This document shows positions 15,383 through 23,516 of a DNA stretch of 37,558 bases, one piece after another; within the stretch, counting starts at the first letter, position 1; each line of letters starts with the position of its first letter. The stretch spans positions 1-37,558 of the forward strand of contig AGAU01000089.1 in NCBI GenBank assembly GCA_000224765.2, written 5' to 3'. Below the pieces are notes generated by a model. The model saw only the letters and a list, made by a program, of their open reading frames with translations, had not been told where the DNA came from and made no database searches. Position numbers and translations under genes: made by a program. The stretch comes from SAR324 cluster bacterium JCVI-SC AAA005. GTDB taxonomy: Bacteria; SAR324; NAC60-12.

Positions 15383-17284
15383 ATGATTCAGGACTTGCGC
15401 AAATACACCGACAATTTTCTATTCAAGTTGTTGCTGGGTTTCATCAGTGTCACCTTTGTGATCTCCTTTGGGGTTGGTTCCTTTTTTGGCGACCGTAAGG
15501 AAGTGATTGCCCGAATTGATGAAACAGAAATTTTGCAACGGGACTTCCAGCGTATGTATGGTCAGCAACTGGAGTCATTGCGTCAACGACTGGGAGAAAA
15601 TGCAGACCAGATTGCGCAGCAGGTGAACTTGCGACAACAAGTATTCCAGCAACTGATCGACCGACAGTTGCTACTCAACATGGCTAAGAGTCTCAATCTG
15701 CGTGCCACAGATTTGGAAGTGCAGGAATACATCCGTCAGCAGCCGTATTTCCAGAAAAATGGTCAATTTAACTTCGAAACTTACGAAACTCTGCTGAGTC
15801 AAAACCGCATACCGACGGAAGAGTACGAAGAATCGATACGCTTGGACCTGCTACTCCAGAAGAAACAGCAGTTGCTGACAGCCGGAATTATCATTAGTGA
15901 GAGAGATGTGGAGCAACGGTTCCAACTTCAGAACGAAAAGTTGGAAGTGCAGACACTGCAACTCTTGCCGCAAGTCTTTTTAGATGAGGTGAGCGTCAGT
16001 GAAGAGCAAACTCGACAATACTACCAGGACAATCCTAATGAATTCCAGACATTGCCACGCTACCGCTTGACCTACTTCACTCTAGGGATCAATGACCTGA
16101 CAGAAGTAGAAGATGTTCGTGAACGGGCCGTGCGTCGCTACTACGAGCGCAACATTGAAACGTACACAACCCCACCAGAAGTACGTGCTAGGCATATCTT
16201 GCTTCGCTTGCCCGGTGATGCCGATGATGCAGCGAAAACGGAACGACGCAAACAACTGCAGGAGGTTCGTGAGCGTATTGTTGCTGGAGTAGACTTCGCA
16301 GAAGAGGCTAAAGAGGTCTCTCAAGACATGACCAAGGAGAAAGGGGGAGACCTTGGCTGGTTCAAACCAGGTGAGATGGTCCCAGCGTTTGAAAATGCTG
16401 CCTTTGGACTGCAGCCAGGTGAAATGAGTAATATTGTCGAATCACCCTTTGGCCTTCATCTGATCAAGGTGGAAGAACGTCGTGAAGGGGGGCAACAACC
16501 GATTGAAGAAGTCCGTGAAGAAATAGTAGCAATCCTAGCAGAAGAGATGGCTCAGCGGGAACTGGAAGAAGCTAGAGATACCTTCCGAGCAACATTTAAC
16601 GAAAAGTCAATTAGTGACTGGGCTTCTCAATATAAAAAAATCGCCCAGGAGAGCGACTGGTTAGATAGTAGCAGCACAGTGGCCGATCTAGGATCTGTTC
16701 AAGGATTGGCGCAACAAGCGAATGAGTTGCAGCTGAAGGATCACGAGGTTTGGACCCGCAATCCTCTCCAAGGTTATGTGTTCTACCAAATCCAGGAGAA
16801 GCAGGACTCACAAACAAAACCCTTTGAGGAGGTTCGTGAGATAGCAACTACTCAAGTTCAAGAGAAACTCGCTCGTGAATTAGCCCAGCAAAAAGGAGAA
16901 GGATGGTTGACAGAATTACGGAGCAGGTCGGCTACACTAGAACGGATTGCTGAAGAGCTTGAGTTAGAAGTTGCTACGATCTCCTTCAACGCTTCAACAC
17001 GATTCCTACCAGAAATTGGAGACAATCCAGAGTTCCGCAAATTAAGTCTGAAACTGGATGATTCCAACCCAGCCACCGTTAGTGTTTACGAAGGTCGCAC
17101 AGACTTGATTGTTTTCAATCGACGATTCGTAGATGTGGAGAATCCGGATACGGCCCGTGAGAGAATCCGGAAAAATCTACGTCTAGAATTGCAGCGTGCC
17201 ATTGAGAGCAAGCAGATTGAAGCATTACGCTCAACTGCGATGATTGAGGTCATTGACCCTGTATTTCGGACAACCGAACCCTAA
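15383..17284 (+). CDS. ppiD: PpiD-like membrane-anchored periplasmic peptidyl-prolyl isomerase/chaperone
   Basis: A 633-residue SurA_N/parvulin protein. The N-terminus MIQDLRKYTDNFLFKLLLG followed by a hydrophobic helix (about residues 16-36) is the classic PpiD anchor. A helical SurA_N-like region follows. The PpiC rotamase domain spans about residues 264-363, with VRARHILLRL, GGDLGWFKPGEMVPAFENAAF and SPFGLHLIKVEE. A C-terminal chaperone region completes it. The ATG at 15383 is preferred; the frame remains open to 15308 but begins with non-PpiD sequence. Its stop overlaps the start of the next gene (TAATG), so the two are translationally coupled. It acts on outer-membrane and secreted proteins leaving the Sec translocon. 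Confidence 0.92.
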   Translation: MIQDLRKYTDNFLFKLLLGFISVTFVISFGVGSFFGDRKEVIARIDETEILQRDFQRMYGQQLESLRQRLGENADQIAQQVNLRQQVFQQLIDRQLLLNMAKSLNLRATDLEVQEYIRQQPYFQKNGQFNFETYETLLSQNRIPTEEYEESIRLDLLLQKKQQLLTAGIIISERDVEQRFQLQNEKLEVQTLQLLPQVFLDEVSVSEEQTRQYYQDNPNEFQTLPRYRLTYFTLGINDLTEVEDVRERAVRRYYERNIETYTTPPEVRARHILLRLPGDADDAAKTERRKQLQEVRERIVAGVDFAEEAKEVSQDMTKEKGGDLGWFKPGEMVPAFENAAFGLQPGEMSNIVESPFGLHLIKVEERREGGQQPIEEVREEIVAILAEEMAQRELEEARDTFRATFNEKSISDWASQYKKIAQESDWLDSSSTVADLGSVQGLAQQANELQLKDHEVWTRNPLQGYVFYQIQEKQDSQTKPFEEVREIATTQVQEKLARELAQQKGEGWLTELRSRSATLERIAEELELEVATISFNASTRFLPEIGDNPEFRKLSLKLDDSNPATVSVYEGRTDLIVFNRRFVDVENPDTARERIRKNLRLELQRAIESKQIEALRSTAMIEVIDPVFRTTEP

Positions 17285-17814
17285 TGTGGAAGCTACTCGT
17301 CTGCAGCTTGGGGTGTCTGCTTGGGGGAGTTTCTTCGTCGGTCTGGAGTCAAGGCTTCTCGCGGCCAGATTTATTTGAAAACTCTCCAACGCCAGACTTA
17401 CCAAAGTTGGAATTTCAGACAGTCTTGGTTCCTGAAATTACAACTCCAGGCGCTGAAACGGAACTACGGGTTCAGGTTGTCATTCCGACGGGTTGGCATA
17501 TCTACTCAATCAAACCAGCCGATGAGTTCGGACCGGAACCCACTAGGCTGACTCTTCTCTCTGATCACGAGATCGTCACTCCCCTTCAGGAAAGTCCTCC
17601 AGTTCGATTTTATGATGAGGCCTTTGCCCAGGAATTGTCTATACATCAGTACGGGTTGGAACTTCGTCTACGCATCCGTGTTGCTCTCAAACACCCATTG
17701 GGCTATGATGAATTGCAAGCAAATTTGGCTTACCAGATCTGCGATAATCGTATCTGTGCGCCGCTGCAGACACAAATATTGGTCACACCCATTATTGTTC
17801 AATCAGATAGTTAG
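17284..17814 (+). CDS. Stand-alone DsbD N-terminal-like thiol-disulfide domain protein
   Basis: A 176-residue exported protein: a signal peptide over the first ~23 residues, then one immunoglobulin-like domain resembling the periplasmic alpha domain of DsbD (VQVVIPTGWHIYSIKPADEF; CDNRIC). Two cysteines, 153 and 158, match the redox pair position of that domain. The membrane DsbD-beta and thioredoxin gamma domains are absent and no ccdA or dsbD follows. Its partner must therefore be encoded elsewhere, or the domain has been reused. The ATG overlaps the ppiD stop by one base, which places it with envelope protein folding. Confidence 0.82.
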   Translation: MWKLLVCSLGCLLGGVSSSVWSQGFSRPDLFENSPTPDLPKLEFQTVLVPEITTPGAETELRVQVVIPTGWHIYSIKPADEFGPEPTRLTLLSDHEIVTPLQESPPVRFYDEAFAQELSIHQYGLELRLRIRVALKHPLGYDELQANLAYQICDNRICAPLQTQILVTPIIVQSDS

Positions 17815-17883
17815 CTGGATACCACTGGCGAAAAATATTAGGTGCCTCCTGTAATTAGATTTAGCCGCTTAAGGAGACTTGAA

Positions 17884-17901
17884 ATGACCCATAGTAATTA
17901 A
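17884..17901 (+). CDS. Possible leader mini-ORF (MTHSN)
   Basis: ATG ACC CAT AGT AAT TAA sits 7 bases after AAGGAG, one of the best ribosome-binding sites in the window. The five-codon product could be a translated leader affecting the ORFs downstream. Alternatively, the TAA marks a frameshift at the start of the ORF at 17907, whose frame reads SWLITV immediately afterwards. Confidence 0.3.
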   Translation: MTHSN

Positions 17902-17906
17902 GTTGG

Positions 17907-18140
17907 TTGATTACTGTGATATTTCATGTGAAACGGGAGGTTTTGCCGAAGAGAAAGACCAGGCCATTAACGGATTATTCGGGGTTCCAAGATTTAGAGA
18001 TTCGCCGAAAACACATATCAAAGCAGAAAATCGACAAATTGCTGATGCACAGCTTAATAACTCTAGTTACAGCTCAGAAGTCCCTGGTTTTAGCCCGGCT
18101 ACTGAATGGGTTAGAGCGAAAACTACCGATGAAACTCTAG
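17907..18140 (+). CDS. Possible small basic protein (77 aa), maybe frameshifted
   Basis: This is an open frame from a TTG at 17907 to TAG at 18140. It is rich in Lys/Arg at the start (EVLPKRKTRPL) and ends in a plausible helix (HSLITLVTAQKSLVLARLLN). It lacks its own good start. The strong AAGGAG-ATG at 17884 lies in a different frame and is closed after five codons, so a single-base indel near 17898 would join them. I recognise no family. It may be a small gene, a decayed gene, or a chance ORF. Confidence 0.3.
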   Translation: MITVIFHVKREVLPKRKTRPLTDYSGFQDLEIRRKHISKQKIDKLLMHSLITLVTAQKSLVLARLLNGLERKLPMKL

Positions 18141-18202
18141 CGATTAAAAACAATGCAATTGTGAAAGATCCTTCTCTACAACCGGCAAAAATTTATTCTT
18201 CC

Positions 18203-19243
18203 ATGCCACGGAACTTTTCTGAGATGAAAACTGGTGTCCTACTCATAAACCTAGGCACTCCGGATGCTCCAGATTCTGGAGCAGTTCGCCGTTACCTGAA
18301 GCAATTTTTGAGTGATGAACGAGTTTTAGACATCAACTCATTTGGACGCTGGTTGTTGCTAAACTTTATCATTCTGCCGTTTCGCTCCCGACGTTCTGCT
18401 AAGGCCTATCGGAAAGTTTGGACACCGGAGGGTTCTCCGCTACTGGTGTACGGTCAGCAACTGACCGAAGGAGTTCGACAGAAACTTCAAGAACTGGGAA
18501 CTCCTGTAGTACTAGGAATGCGCTATGGGAATCCTTCTGTTGGCTCTGCGATTGAATTTTTGCGTAAAGAAGGATGTGATCGGATTCTCGTACTACCGCT
18601 GTTTCCCCAGTATGCTTCCAGTTCAACGGGCTCTGCAGTGGAGGAAGCCTACCGGGAAGCTTCGAGACATTGGAATACACCTCATTTGCAATTGCTGGAG
18701 CCCTTCTATGACGACGAGCGTTTCATTGAAGCCTTTGCCGCCGTCGGCCGTCCATACTGGGAACAGCAACCAGATCATGTGATTTTTAGCTTCCATGGTC
18801 TGCCAGAGCGACACGTGCAGAAAAGTGATTACACAGGAGAATACTGTCTCAAACAGCCCAATTGTTGTGCGACGCTTTGCGATGCAAACCGAATGTGCTA
18901 TGGAGCGCATTGTCATCGTACTGCTACTCGCTTGGCAGAAAAACTCGGTATTCCTCAGGAAAGATATAGTATTAGTTATCAATCAAGGCTTGGACGTACT
19001 CCTTGGCTCAGACCTTACACGGATCAAGTGATCGCGGAGATGCCCAAACGGGGAATCAAGAAGTTAGTAATCTTCTGTCCAGCTTTCGTAGCTGATTGCC
19101 TGGAAACGTTGGAAGAAATTGGAATGGAAGCAGTAGAGGAATTCAAGGAGGCCGGAGGGGAGGACTTGCAGTTGGTGCCCTCTCTCAACAGCCATCCTCA
19201 GTGGGTAGAGGGAGTGGCTAGCTTGCTGCGCGAAAATCTTTGA
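18203..19243 (+). CDS. hemH: Ferrochelatase
   Basis: A 346-residue enzyme inserting Fe2+ into a porphyrin (protoporphyrin or coproporphyrin) in heme synthesis. It shows GVLLINLGTPDAP at the N-terminus, SPLLVYGQQL, LPLFPQYASSSTGSA, the catalytic His in IFSFHGLPERH (about residue 198) and the acidic CPAFVADCLETLEEI (Glu about 303). A Cys-rich stretch (five cysteines at residues 214-237: EYCLKQPNCCATLCDA and CYGAHC) is like the iron-sulfur-type insertions of some bacterial ferrochelatases. The start is either ATG 18203 or ATG 18224; neither has an ideal Shine-Dalgarno, and the 100 open codons upstream are not ferrochelatase-like. It is convergent with the SH3-like gene. Confidence 0.94.
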   Translation: MPRNFSEMKTGVLLINLGTPDAPDSGAVRRYLKQFLSDERVLDINSFGRWLLLNFIILPFRSRRSAKAYRKVWTPEGSPLLVYGQQLTEGVRQKLQELGTPVVLGMRYGNPSVGSAIEFLRKEGCDRILVLPLFPQYASSSTGSAVEEAYREASRHWNTPHLQLLEPFYDDERFIEAFAAVGRPYWEQQPDHVIFSFHGLPERHVQKSDYTGEYCLKQPNCCATLCDANRMCYGAHCHRTATRLAEKLGIPQERYSISYQSRLGRTPWLRPYTDQVIAEMPKRGIKKLVIFCPAFVADCLETLEEIGMEAVEEFKEAGGEDLQLVPSLNSHPQWVEGVASLLRENL

Positions 19244-19260
19244 GCAGGCTATGGTGTGAG

Positions 19261-19716
19261 TCAGAAGATTTTTACAGCTGCTTCTGGTACCCAGACCTCC
19301 TGATCATCGGAAGAAATCCCATGAATCCAACCAGAGGTGTATTCAATGATTCGTAGCCCTGTCAAGGCGGGCAGAGTCCCCACCAACTCATGGTTCAGTC
19401 CTGGTCCGTCATAAGCTACGGCCATTGTCTTCAAAACCCCGCAGATCAAAAAGCCATTGTCAGTAACGTACTGATTGTGGACCCAAAAGCGATCTCCTTC
19501 GAAATCTTCAATCAAATGCCAATCAGCGTTGGTGTCAATATGTCGTAGTGGAGTATAGCGCGGTGTGGGCCAAGCCATTCCTTTGTCGCTAGGAGCCAAA
19601 TAGAGCTGGGCTCTTTCAGAGAGGACACAACGAGTTTGTATAGGATACTCGTTGGCCAGCACAGTTACCAGACCACTGAAACTTAGAAGGCCAAGGAGGA
19701 GAAATTTTTTCAACAT
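19261..19716 (-). CDS. Exported SH3-like domain protein (151 aa)
   Basis: A signal peptide (KKFLLLGLLSFSGLVTVLA, cleavage about residue 21) precedes what looks like two SH3-like (bacterial SH3b) repeats: CVLSERAQLYLAPSDKG with WHLIEDFEGDRFWVHNQYV, and MAVAYDGPGLNHELVGTLP with SGWIHGISSDDQEVWVP. Each pairs a 'life-jacket' strand with a W-x-[HV] strand typical of SH3b domains. The likely location is the periplasm, with a cell-wall or protein-binding role; no catalytic domain is present. The ATG at 19716 follows AAGGA by 7 bases. It is convergent with hemH and divergent from the 66-residue gene. The exact family is not known to me. Confidence 0.75.
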   Translation of the reverse strand: MLKKFLLLGLLSFSGLVTVLANEYPIQTRCVLSERAQLYLAPSDKGMAWPTPRYTPLRHIDTNADWHLIEDFEGDRFWVHNQYVTDNGFLICGVLKTMAVAYDGPGLNHELVGTLPALTGLRIIEYTSGWIHGISSDDQEVWVPEAAVKIF

Positions 19717-19878
19717 CAGGGATTCCTTAGAATGAATGGTTCGCCTGTTGCAGCTTTGAGAAAAGTTAGGTAATGCGATTTAGCTTTTTGGCATGTTGCC
19801 GAAAAAATTCAAGATATGTGCTTTTTTTTCTAAAGTTTGGCAATCGGGAACCGATAACAGTAGCAACAAGTTAATTGT

Positions 19879-19922
19879 GGGAGCAAAACCCGTCTCTCTG
19901 TCGAGACGAATTGAGACCTCCC
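19879..19922 (+). promoter_or_regulatory. Structured leader of the 66-aa gene
   Basis: An inner stem CGTCTC (19891-19896) / GAGACG (19903-19908) with a 6-base loop is nested in an outer stem GGGAG (19879-19883) / CTCCC (19918-19922). A pyrimidine-rich tract follows to about 19945, then CAGGAG and the ATG. It could be an attenuator-like or translation-modulating leader. No known riboswitch class is recognised. Confidence 0.35.
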
Positions 19923-19955
19923 TTCTTTTCTTTCCTTGCTTCCTCAGGAGTTCCC

Positions 19956-20156
19956 ATGCTGATCAGCAACCTTGTTTTTGAAGATAGTCTGGAAATGCGA
20001 ATCCAATCCGCAGATTTCGACAGTCGCGTAAACAGCGCTGTACAATCCTTCATGGAAGGTGTTGAGTCCATGCTGGCTCAAGAGCCGGAGCGTCAGCACC
20101 CAGCCTATCAGTTCGACCGAGAAATTAGCCCCTCTGAGTGGTTAGCCCTCGCCTGA
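19956..20156 (+). CDS. Small hypothetical protein (66 aa)
   Basis: The ATG at 19956 is 5 bases after TCAGGAG, a strong site that decides the start over an upstream in-frame codon at 19875. The product is acidic and helical (SADFDSRVNSAVQSFMEGVESML) and ends with SPSEWLALA. It has no signal peptide, membrane helix or cysteines. I recognise no family. It ends 3 bases before the 3' end of the convergent histidine kinase gene. Confidence 0.65.
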   Translation: MLISNLVFEDSLEMRIQSADFDSRVNSAVQSFMEGVESMLAQEPERQHPAYQFDREISPSEWLALA

Positions 20157-20159
20157 AGT

Positions 20160-21758
20160 TCAGTAGTTGGCAGCCTGTGGCAGGGTTTCATCAGACCCTG
20201 CCGGGGAATTCGTTGAAGTCGTTTGATACGCATTTGGCAGCCAGATTTCAAACTGGACGCCTCCAGCTTCTAGGTTCTCCGCACGAATTTCTCCTCCATG
20301 TGCTTCTACCATCTTCTTGCTTATTGCTAGCCCAAGGCCTGTTCCCTTCTCTTTACCCTCTGTTTGGAAAGAATGAAAAATTACGGGCAAAACTTGTGCT
20401 GGAATCGGTGCACCGTTGTCTCTGACTCGAATCAGTAAATTTTTGCGTTCCTGATGCAGCACCACTGTGATGCTTCCTTCTTCTTGCTCCCTGAGTTTCT
20501 CCCAAGCATTCTTCACCAGATTGACGAGTACGCGACTGATCTTGCGGCCATCAAATTCTAGCCTTGCATGAATATTCTTGGGATATTTGTACTGAATGTC
20601 CATGTCTTCTGCAAATCCCAGATAAACTTCGAGCTGAGCAATGAAATCTTCAACTTGATGCTGAGTTTTGTTGAGTTGCATTTTTCCGCGAGCGAATTCA
20701 AGAATATCTTCTGTAAGACCAGCAACATTTTTTGAGGCCAATTCAACCTTGCGAATGTGTACCAACGCACGGGCTACTTCCATTGGTTCGAGTATGGGCT
20801 TATCCAACTGCTGAAGAACCAGAGAGGAATAACTCATGATGGATCCGTTGGCGTTGCCAATATCGTGGCCAAATTCTGCAACGGCATATCCCAATTCAAT
20901 CAGACGTTGCTCTTGCTGCTTGGCTTTCCGCAGGTCTTCAATGGTGTTTTCCAGTTGTTGCTTGGATTGTTCAAGAGCCTCGACATTTTCTGTTAATTCC
21001 ACCTGAACATTCTGAAATTTAACCCACAAGTCTTGTAGAACTGCAACTCGCAGTTCTAATTCGCGGGGGCGTCGACTGGTGGTCGGAAACTCCATCTCCT
21101 GTGTTTCATTTTCCCGTCGATAGCGAAGAAATTGTCGGCATAGGAGGTCAATCTGACCCATTGTATTGCTAGTTTTTAACCAGAGTACCAAAGCTATCGA
21201 GGCAACAGCTATCGCCCCACTCAGCAACATTGCCGCTAACCAATCTGGTGGAGGGGGTGGAGGTATTTTTTGTCGTACAACTAGCAGACCACGGACCTTA
21301 TCTAGACCAACCGGCAGAGTTAGTAGAATTTGTGAGTCATCGAGTGGCTGAAAGACTTGGTGAGGCGGTAAATCAGGGAGACTGACCTGCGACTGCTTGA
21401 TCTGGCGATCCAAGTAAAGCAGTTGAACAGCTCCCTGAACTTCTTGGTCAAGTAGATCTTGAATTGCAAGTTGCTTTGCTGGTTCATCTTGTCCCAGCAA
21501 TTGATTGATTTGCTGTACGAGTTTGTTCAGCGCCGTCAATTGGGTGACTGGCAGTCTCGGCTGTGCAGGTTCCCAAGTGAAAAAAGCCAACTGCAGGGAT
21601 AAGGAAAGCGCAAAGATTACGGCTGCCAGCAGTGAAAGCGGTAGTTTTCTCAGTCGGCGAGTTCCCAAACGTCTTTCGGGACGATGACGTATTGGTTTGC
21701 GACGTTGAGATGGGGAGAGAAGCTTCCTGCCCCTTGATCGGAGAGATCGTGATAACAT
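20160..21758 (-). CDS. Orphan membrane sensor histidine kinase
   Basis: A 532-residue inner-membrane kinase. It has a basic N-terminus, TM1 at about residues 40-60 (SLLAAVIFALSLSLQLAFF), a periplasmic region of ~110 residues ending in a PPPPPP run, and TM2 at about 173-195. A cytoplasmic coiled coil (VEALEQSKQQLENTIEDL) leads to the H-box EFGHDIGNANGSI with its phospho-accepting His near residue 297, then N-box RVLVNLVKNAWEKL, G1 DNGAPIP and G2 GTGLGLAISKKM. The H-box GHDIGN resembles HisKA-type kinases with short dimerisation domains. No response regulator is adjacent, and its 5' side faces ahcY across 244 bp. No Shine-Dalgarno is seen at the ATG. The sensed signal is unknown. Confidence 0.9.
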   Translation of the reverse strand: MLSRSLRSRGRKLLSPSQRRKPIRHRPERRLGTRRLRKLPLSLLAAVIFALSLSLQLAFFTWEPAQPRLPVTQLTALNKLVQQINQLLGQDEPAKQLAIQDLLDQEVQGAVQLLYLDRQIKQSQVSLPDLPPHQVFQPLDDSQILLTLPVGLDKVRGLLVVRQKIPPPPPPDWLAAMLLSGAIAVASIALVLWLKTSNTMGQIDLLCRQFLRYRRENETQEMEFPTTSRRPRELELRVAVLQDLWVKFQNVQVELTENVEALEQSKQQLENTIEDLRKAKQQEQRLIELGYAVAEFGHDIGNANGSIMSYSSLVLQQLDKPILEPMEVARALVHIRKVELASKNVAGLTEDILEFARGKMQLNKTQHQVEDFIAQLEVYLGFAEDMDIQYKYPKNIHARLEFDGRKISRVLVNLVKNAWEKLREQEEGSITVVLHQERKNLLIRVRDNGAPIPAQVLPVIFHSFQTEGKEKGTGLGLAISKKMVEAHGGEIRAENLEAGGVQFEIWLPNAYQTTSTNSPAGSDETLPQAANY

Positions 21759-21870
21759 ATGTGAAATTCAGATTCTGTTGCATCCATTCAACAAGAATAA
21801 TCGCAAGTACTAGCCCAACTATGATCGTATTTCAAGTGCCAAATCATTGGATTTTCTTATTTCATCATAA

Positions 21871-21894
21871 ATCACTATATACGTATGTAGTGAT
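21871..21894. promoter_or_regulatory. 24-bp near-perfect palindrome upstream of ahcY
   Basis: Half sites ATCACTA (21871-21877) and TAGTGAT (21888-21894) flank ATACGTAT, giving 11 of 12 complementary positions. The outer flanks (TTTCATCA at 21860-21867 and TGATGAAA at 21891-21898) can form an alternative stem. It lies 109-132 bases before the ahcY ATG. It is a good candidate operator, since ahcY in several proteobacterial groups is controlled by a SAH-responsive ArsR-family repressor, SahR. I cannot confirm that this matches the SahR motif. It could also act on the divergent histidine kinase. Confidence 0.5.
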
Positions 21895-22002
21895 GAAAAA
21901 GGCTTGTACTTTGGTCTCTTCTTACGCAATGTACTCTTTTTCTATGTGTAAAGCGAAAACTGTGGAGAAAATTATCGGGCTCACAACAAAAAAGGATGAA
22001 GC

Positions 22003-23304
22003 ATGTCATTTACTGACTACAAAATTGCGAATTTGTCTTTGGCCGATTGGGGACGCAAAAAAATAACCATTTGGGAAAATGAAATGCCAGGACTAATGGC
22101 ATTACGCAAAGAATATGGAGAATCCAAGCCTTTGGCTGGGGCAAAAATTACGGGTTCGTTGCATATGACGATGGAAACAGCAGTTTTGATTGAGACGCTG
22201 ATTGCTCTTGGAGCAGAGGTTCGTTGGTCTTCTTGCAATATTTTTTCAACCCAGGACGAAGCAGCGGCAGCGATTGCCGCACAAGGCATTCCCGTTTTTG
22301 CTTGGAAGGGAGAAACTGAGGAGGAATATTGGTGGTGTCTGGAACAGACGCTCAAGTGGCCGGGAGGCGATGGACCCAATATGTTACTGGATGATGGTGG
22401 TGATCTGACTGGCTATGTGCATGAGAAGGTTCCACATCTGTTAGATAAGATTCGAGGCGTTTCTGAAGAAACTACAACGGGTGTGCACAGCCTGTATAAG
22501 ATGTCTCAGGCTGGCAAACTTTGTATCCCCGCGATTAATGTCAATGACTCAGTGACCAAGAGCAAATTCGATAACCTATACGGATGCCGCGAATCACTGT
22601 TGGATGGAATCAAGAGAGCTACAGACGTTATGATCGCAGGCAAGGTTGCCGTTGTTGCAGGCTACGGAGATGTAGGCAAAGGAAGTGCTCAGTCACTCAG
22701 GGCACAAGGCGCCCGTGTGATTATCACGGAGATTGACCCAATTTGTGCCTTGCAGGCTGCGATGGAGGGCTTCGAAGTGGTTACCATGGAAGATGCAGTT
22801 TCACGAGGGGATATCTTTGTTACGACTACCGGTTGCTGCGATATCATTCGTCGAGAACACCTAGATGCCATGAAAGATAATGCAATTGTGTGCAATATCG
22901 GCCACTTTGATATCGAAATTGATGTGAAGTCGCTTAATCAGGATCCTCATATCAAAAGGATCAGTGTACAACCCCAAGTAGACCAGTATGAATGGTCAGA
23001 TGGAAAGCGCATTATTCTTCTGGCTGAAGGTCGTCTGGTGAACCTAGGGTGTGCGACGGGACATCCCTCTTTCGTAATGTCTGCAAGTTTTACCAATCAA
23101 GTGTTAGCCCAGATCGAACTCTGGCAAAACAATGAAAAATACGAAAATCAGGTCTATGTTCTTCCTAAGCAATTAGATGAGAAAGTGGCACGTTTGCACT
23201 TGAGTAAGCTCGGAGCCAAACTCACTGAACTCACACCACAACAAATGGAGTATATGAGTGTCTCAGCAGAAGGACCATTCAAACCTTCGCACTATCGCTA
23301 CTAA
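22003..23304 (+). CDS. ahcY: S-adenosylhomocysteine hydrolase
   Basis: A 433-residue cytosolic NAD-dependent enzyme that splits SAH into homocysteine and adenosine, closing the methylation cycle. The substrate domain shows [34 protein letters not shown] and [15 protein letters not shown], the catalytic [21 protein letters not shown], and the Rossmann [19 protein letters not shown] (NAD binding). The C-terminus ends HYRY, the conserved K/H-Y-R-Y tail. AAAGGATG about 6 bases before the ATG serves as ribosome-binding site. It stands alone between a kinase and dnaE, with a palindromic site upstream and a hairpin downstream. Confidence 0.98.
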   Translation: MSFTDYKIANLSLADWGRKKITIWENEMPGLMALRKEYGESKPLAGAKITGSLHMTMETAVLIETLIALGAEVRWSSCNIFSTQDEAAAAIAAQGIPVFAWKGETEEEYWWCLEQTLKWPGGDGPNMLLDDGGDLTGYVHEKVPHLLDKIRGVSEETTTGVHSLYKMSQAGKLCIPAINVNDSVTKSKFDNLYGCRESLLDGIKRATDVMIAGKVAVVAGYGDVGKGSAQSLRAQGARVIITEIDPICALQAAMEGFEVVTMEDAVSRGDIFVTTTGCCDIIRREHLDAMKDNAIVCNIGHFDIEIDVKSLNQDPHIKRISVQPQVDQYEWSDGKRIILLAEGRLVNLGCATGHPSFVMSASFTNQVLAQIELWQNNEKYENQVYVLPKQLDEKVARLHLSKLGAKLTELTPQQMEYMSVSAEGPFKPSHYRY

Positions 23305-23320
23305 ATCTCCTGTCTCTCTA

Positions 23321-23350
23321 CTTGGTTACTCTGAGTGCTGGGTAGCCAAG
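23321..23350 (+). terminator. Hairpin after ahcY
   Basis: CTTGGTTAC (23321-23329) pairs with GTAGCCAAG (23342-23350) as a 9-bp stem with one G-U, 17 bases past the ahcY stop. It lacks a strong U-run, so it may need help or act as 3'-end protection. Confidence 0.45.
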
Positions 23351-23394
23351 CTCATTTCATCGGTACAATCCTTCCCCGCATTTTTCAGAACTAG

Positions 23395-23417
23395 AAGAAG
23401 ACCACCGCCTTCTTTTT
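23395..23417 (+). terminator. Intrinsic terminator-like hairpin between ahcY and dnaE
   Basis: AAGAAG (23395-23400) pairs with CTTCTT (23409-23414), loop of 8, running into TTTTT at 23413-23417. The stem is short and AT-rich, so it is weak. It lies about 100 bases before the dnaE ATG. Confidence 0.35.
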
Positions 23418-23516
23418 GTGCTGGTATCGACAAACTGCCTTGCACCAGGTCTCTTTTTTAACAAAACTTGGGAACCATTCCATCTTCTTTGTCAATCCTG
23501 TTTCAGCAGCCCCCCC

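Larger units (their letters stand above)
17815..18202. other. 388-bp leader region upstream of hemH
   Basis: Between the DsbD-like gene and hemH I see a strong AAGGAG site serving a 5-codon ORF, a 77-codon possible ORF, and an open frame in phase with hemH for 100 codons whose translation does not resemble ferrochelatase. No clear terminator, promoter or known riboswitch was recognised. Confidence 0.5.

Noticed and set aside
17903..18202. 100-codon N-terminal extension of hemH in the same frame
   Set aside because: The translation has no ferrochelatase character and the family starts at the GVLLINLGTP segment; ATG 18203 or 18224 fits the usual length.
23418..23516. 33-codon N-terminal extension of dnaE
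   Set aside because: It starts with TTG, is Cys/Pro-rich and unlike DnaE; the PHP motif begins right at ATG 23517.
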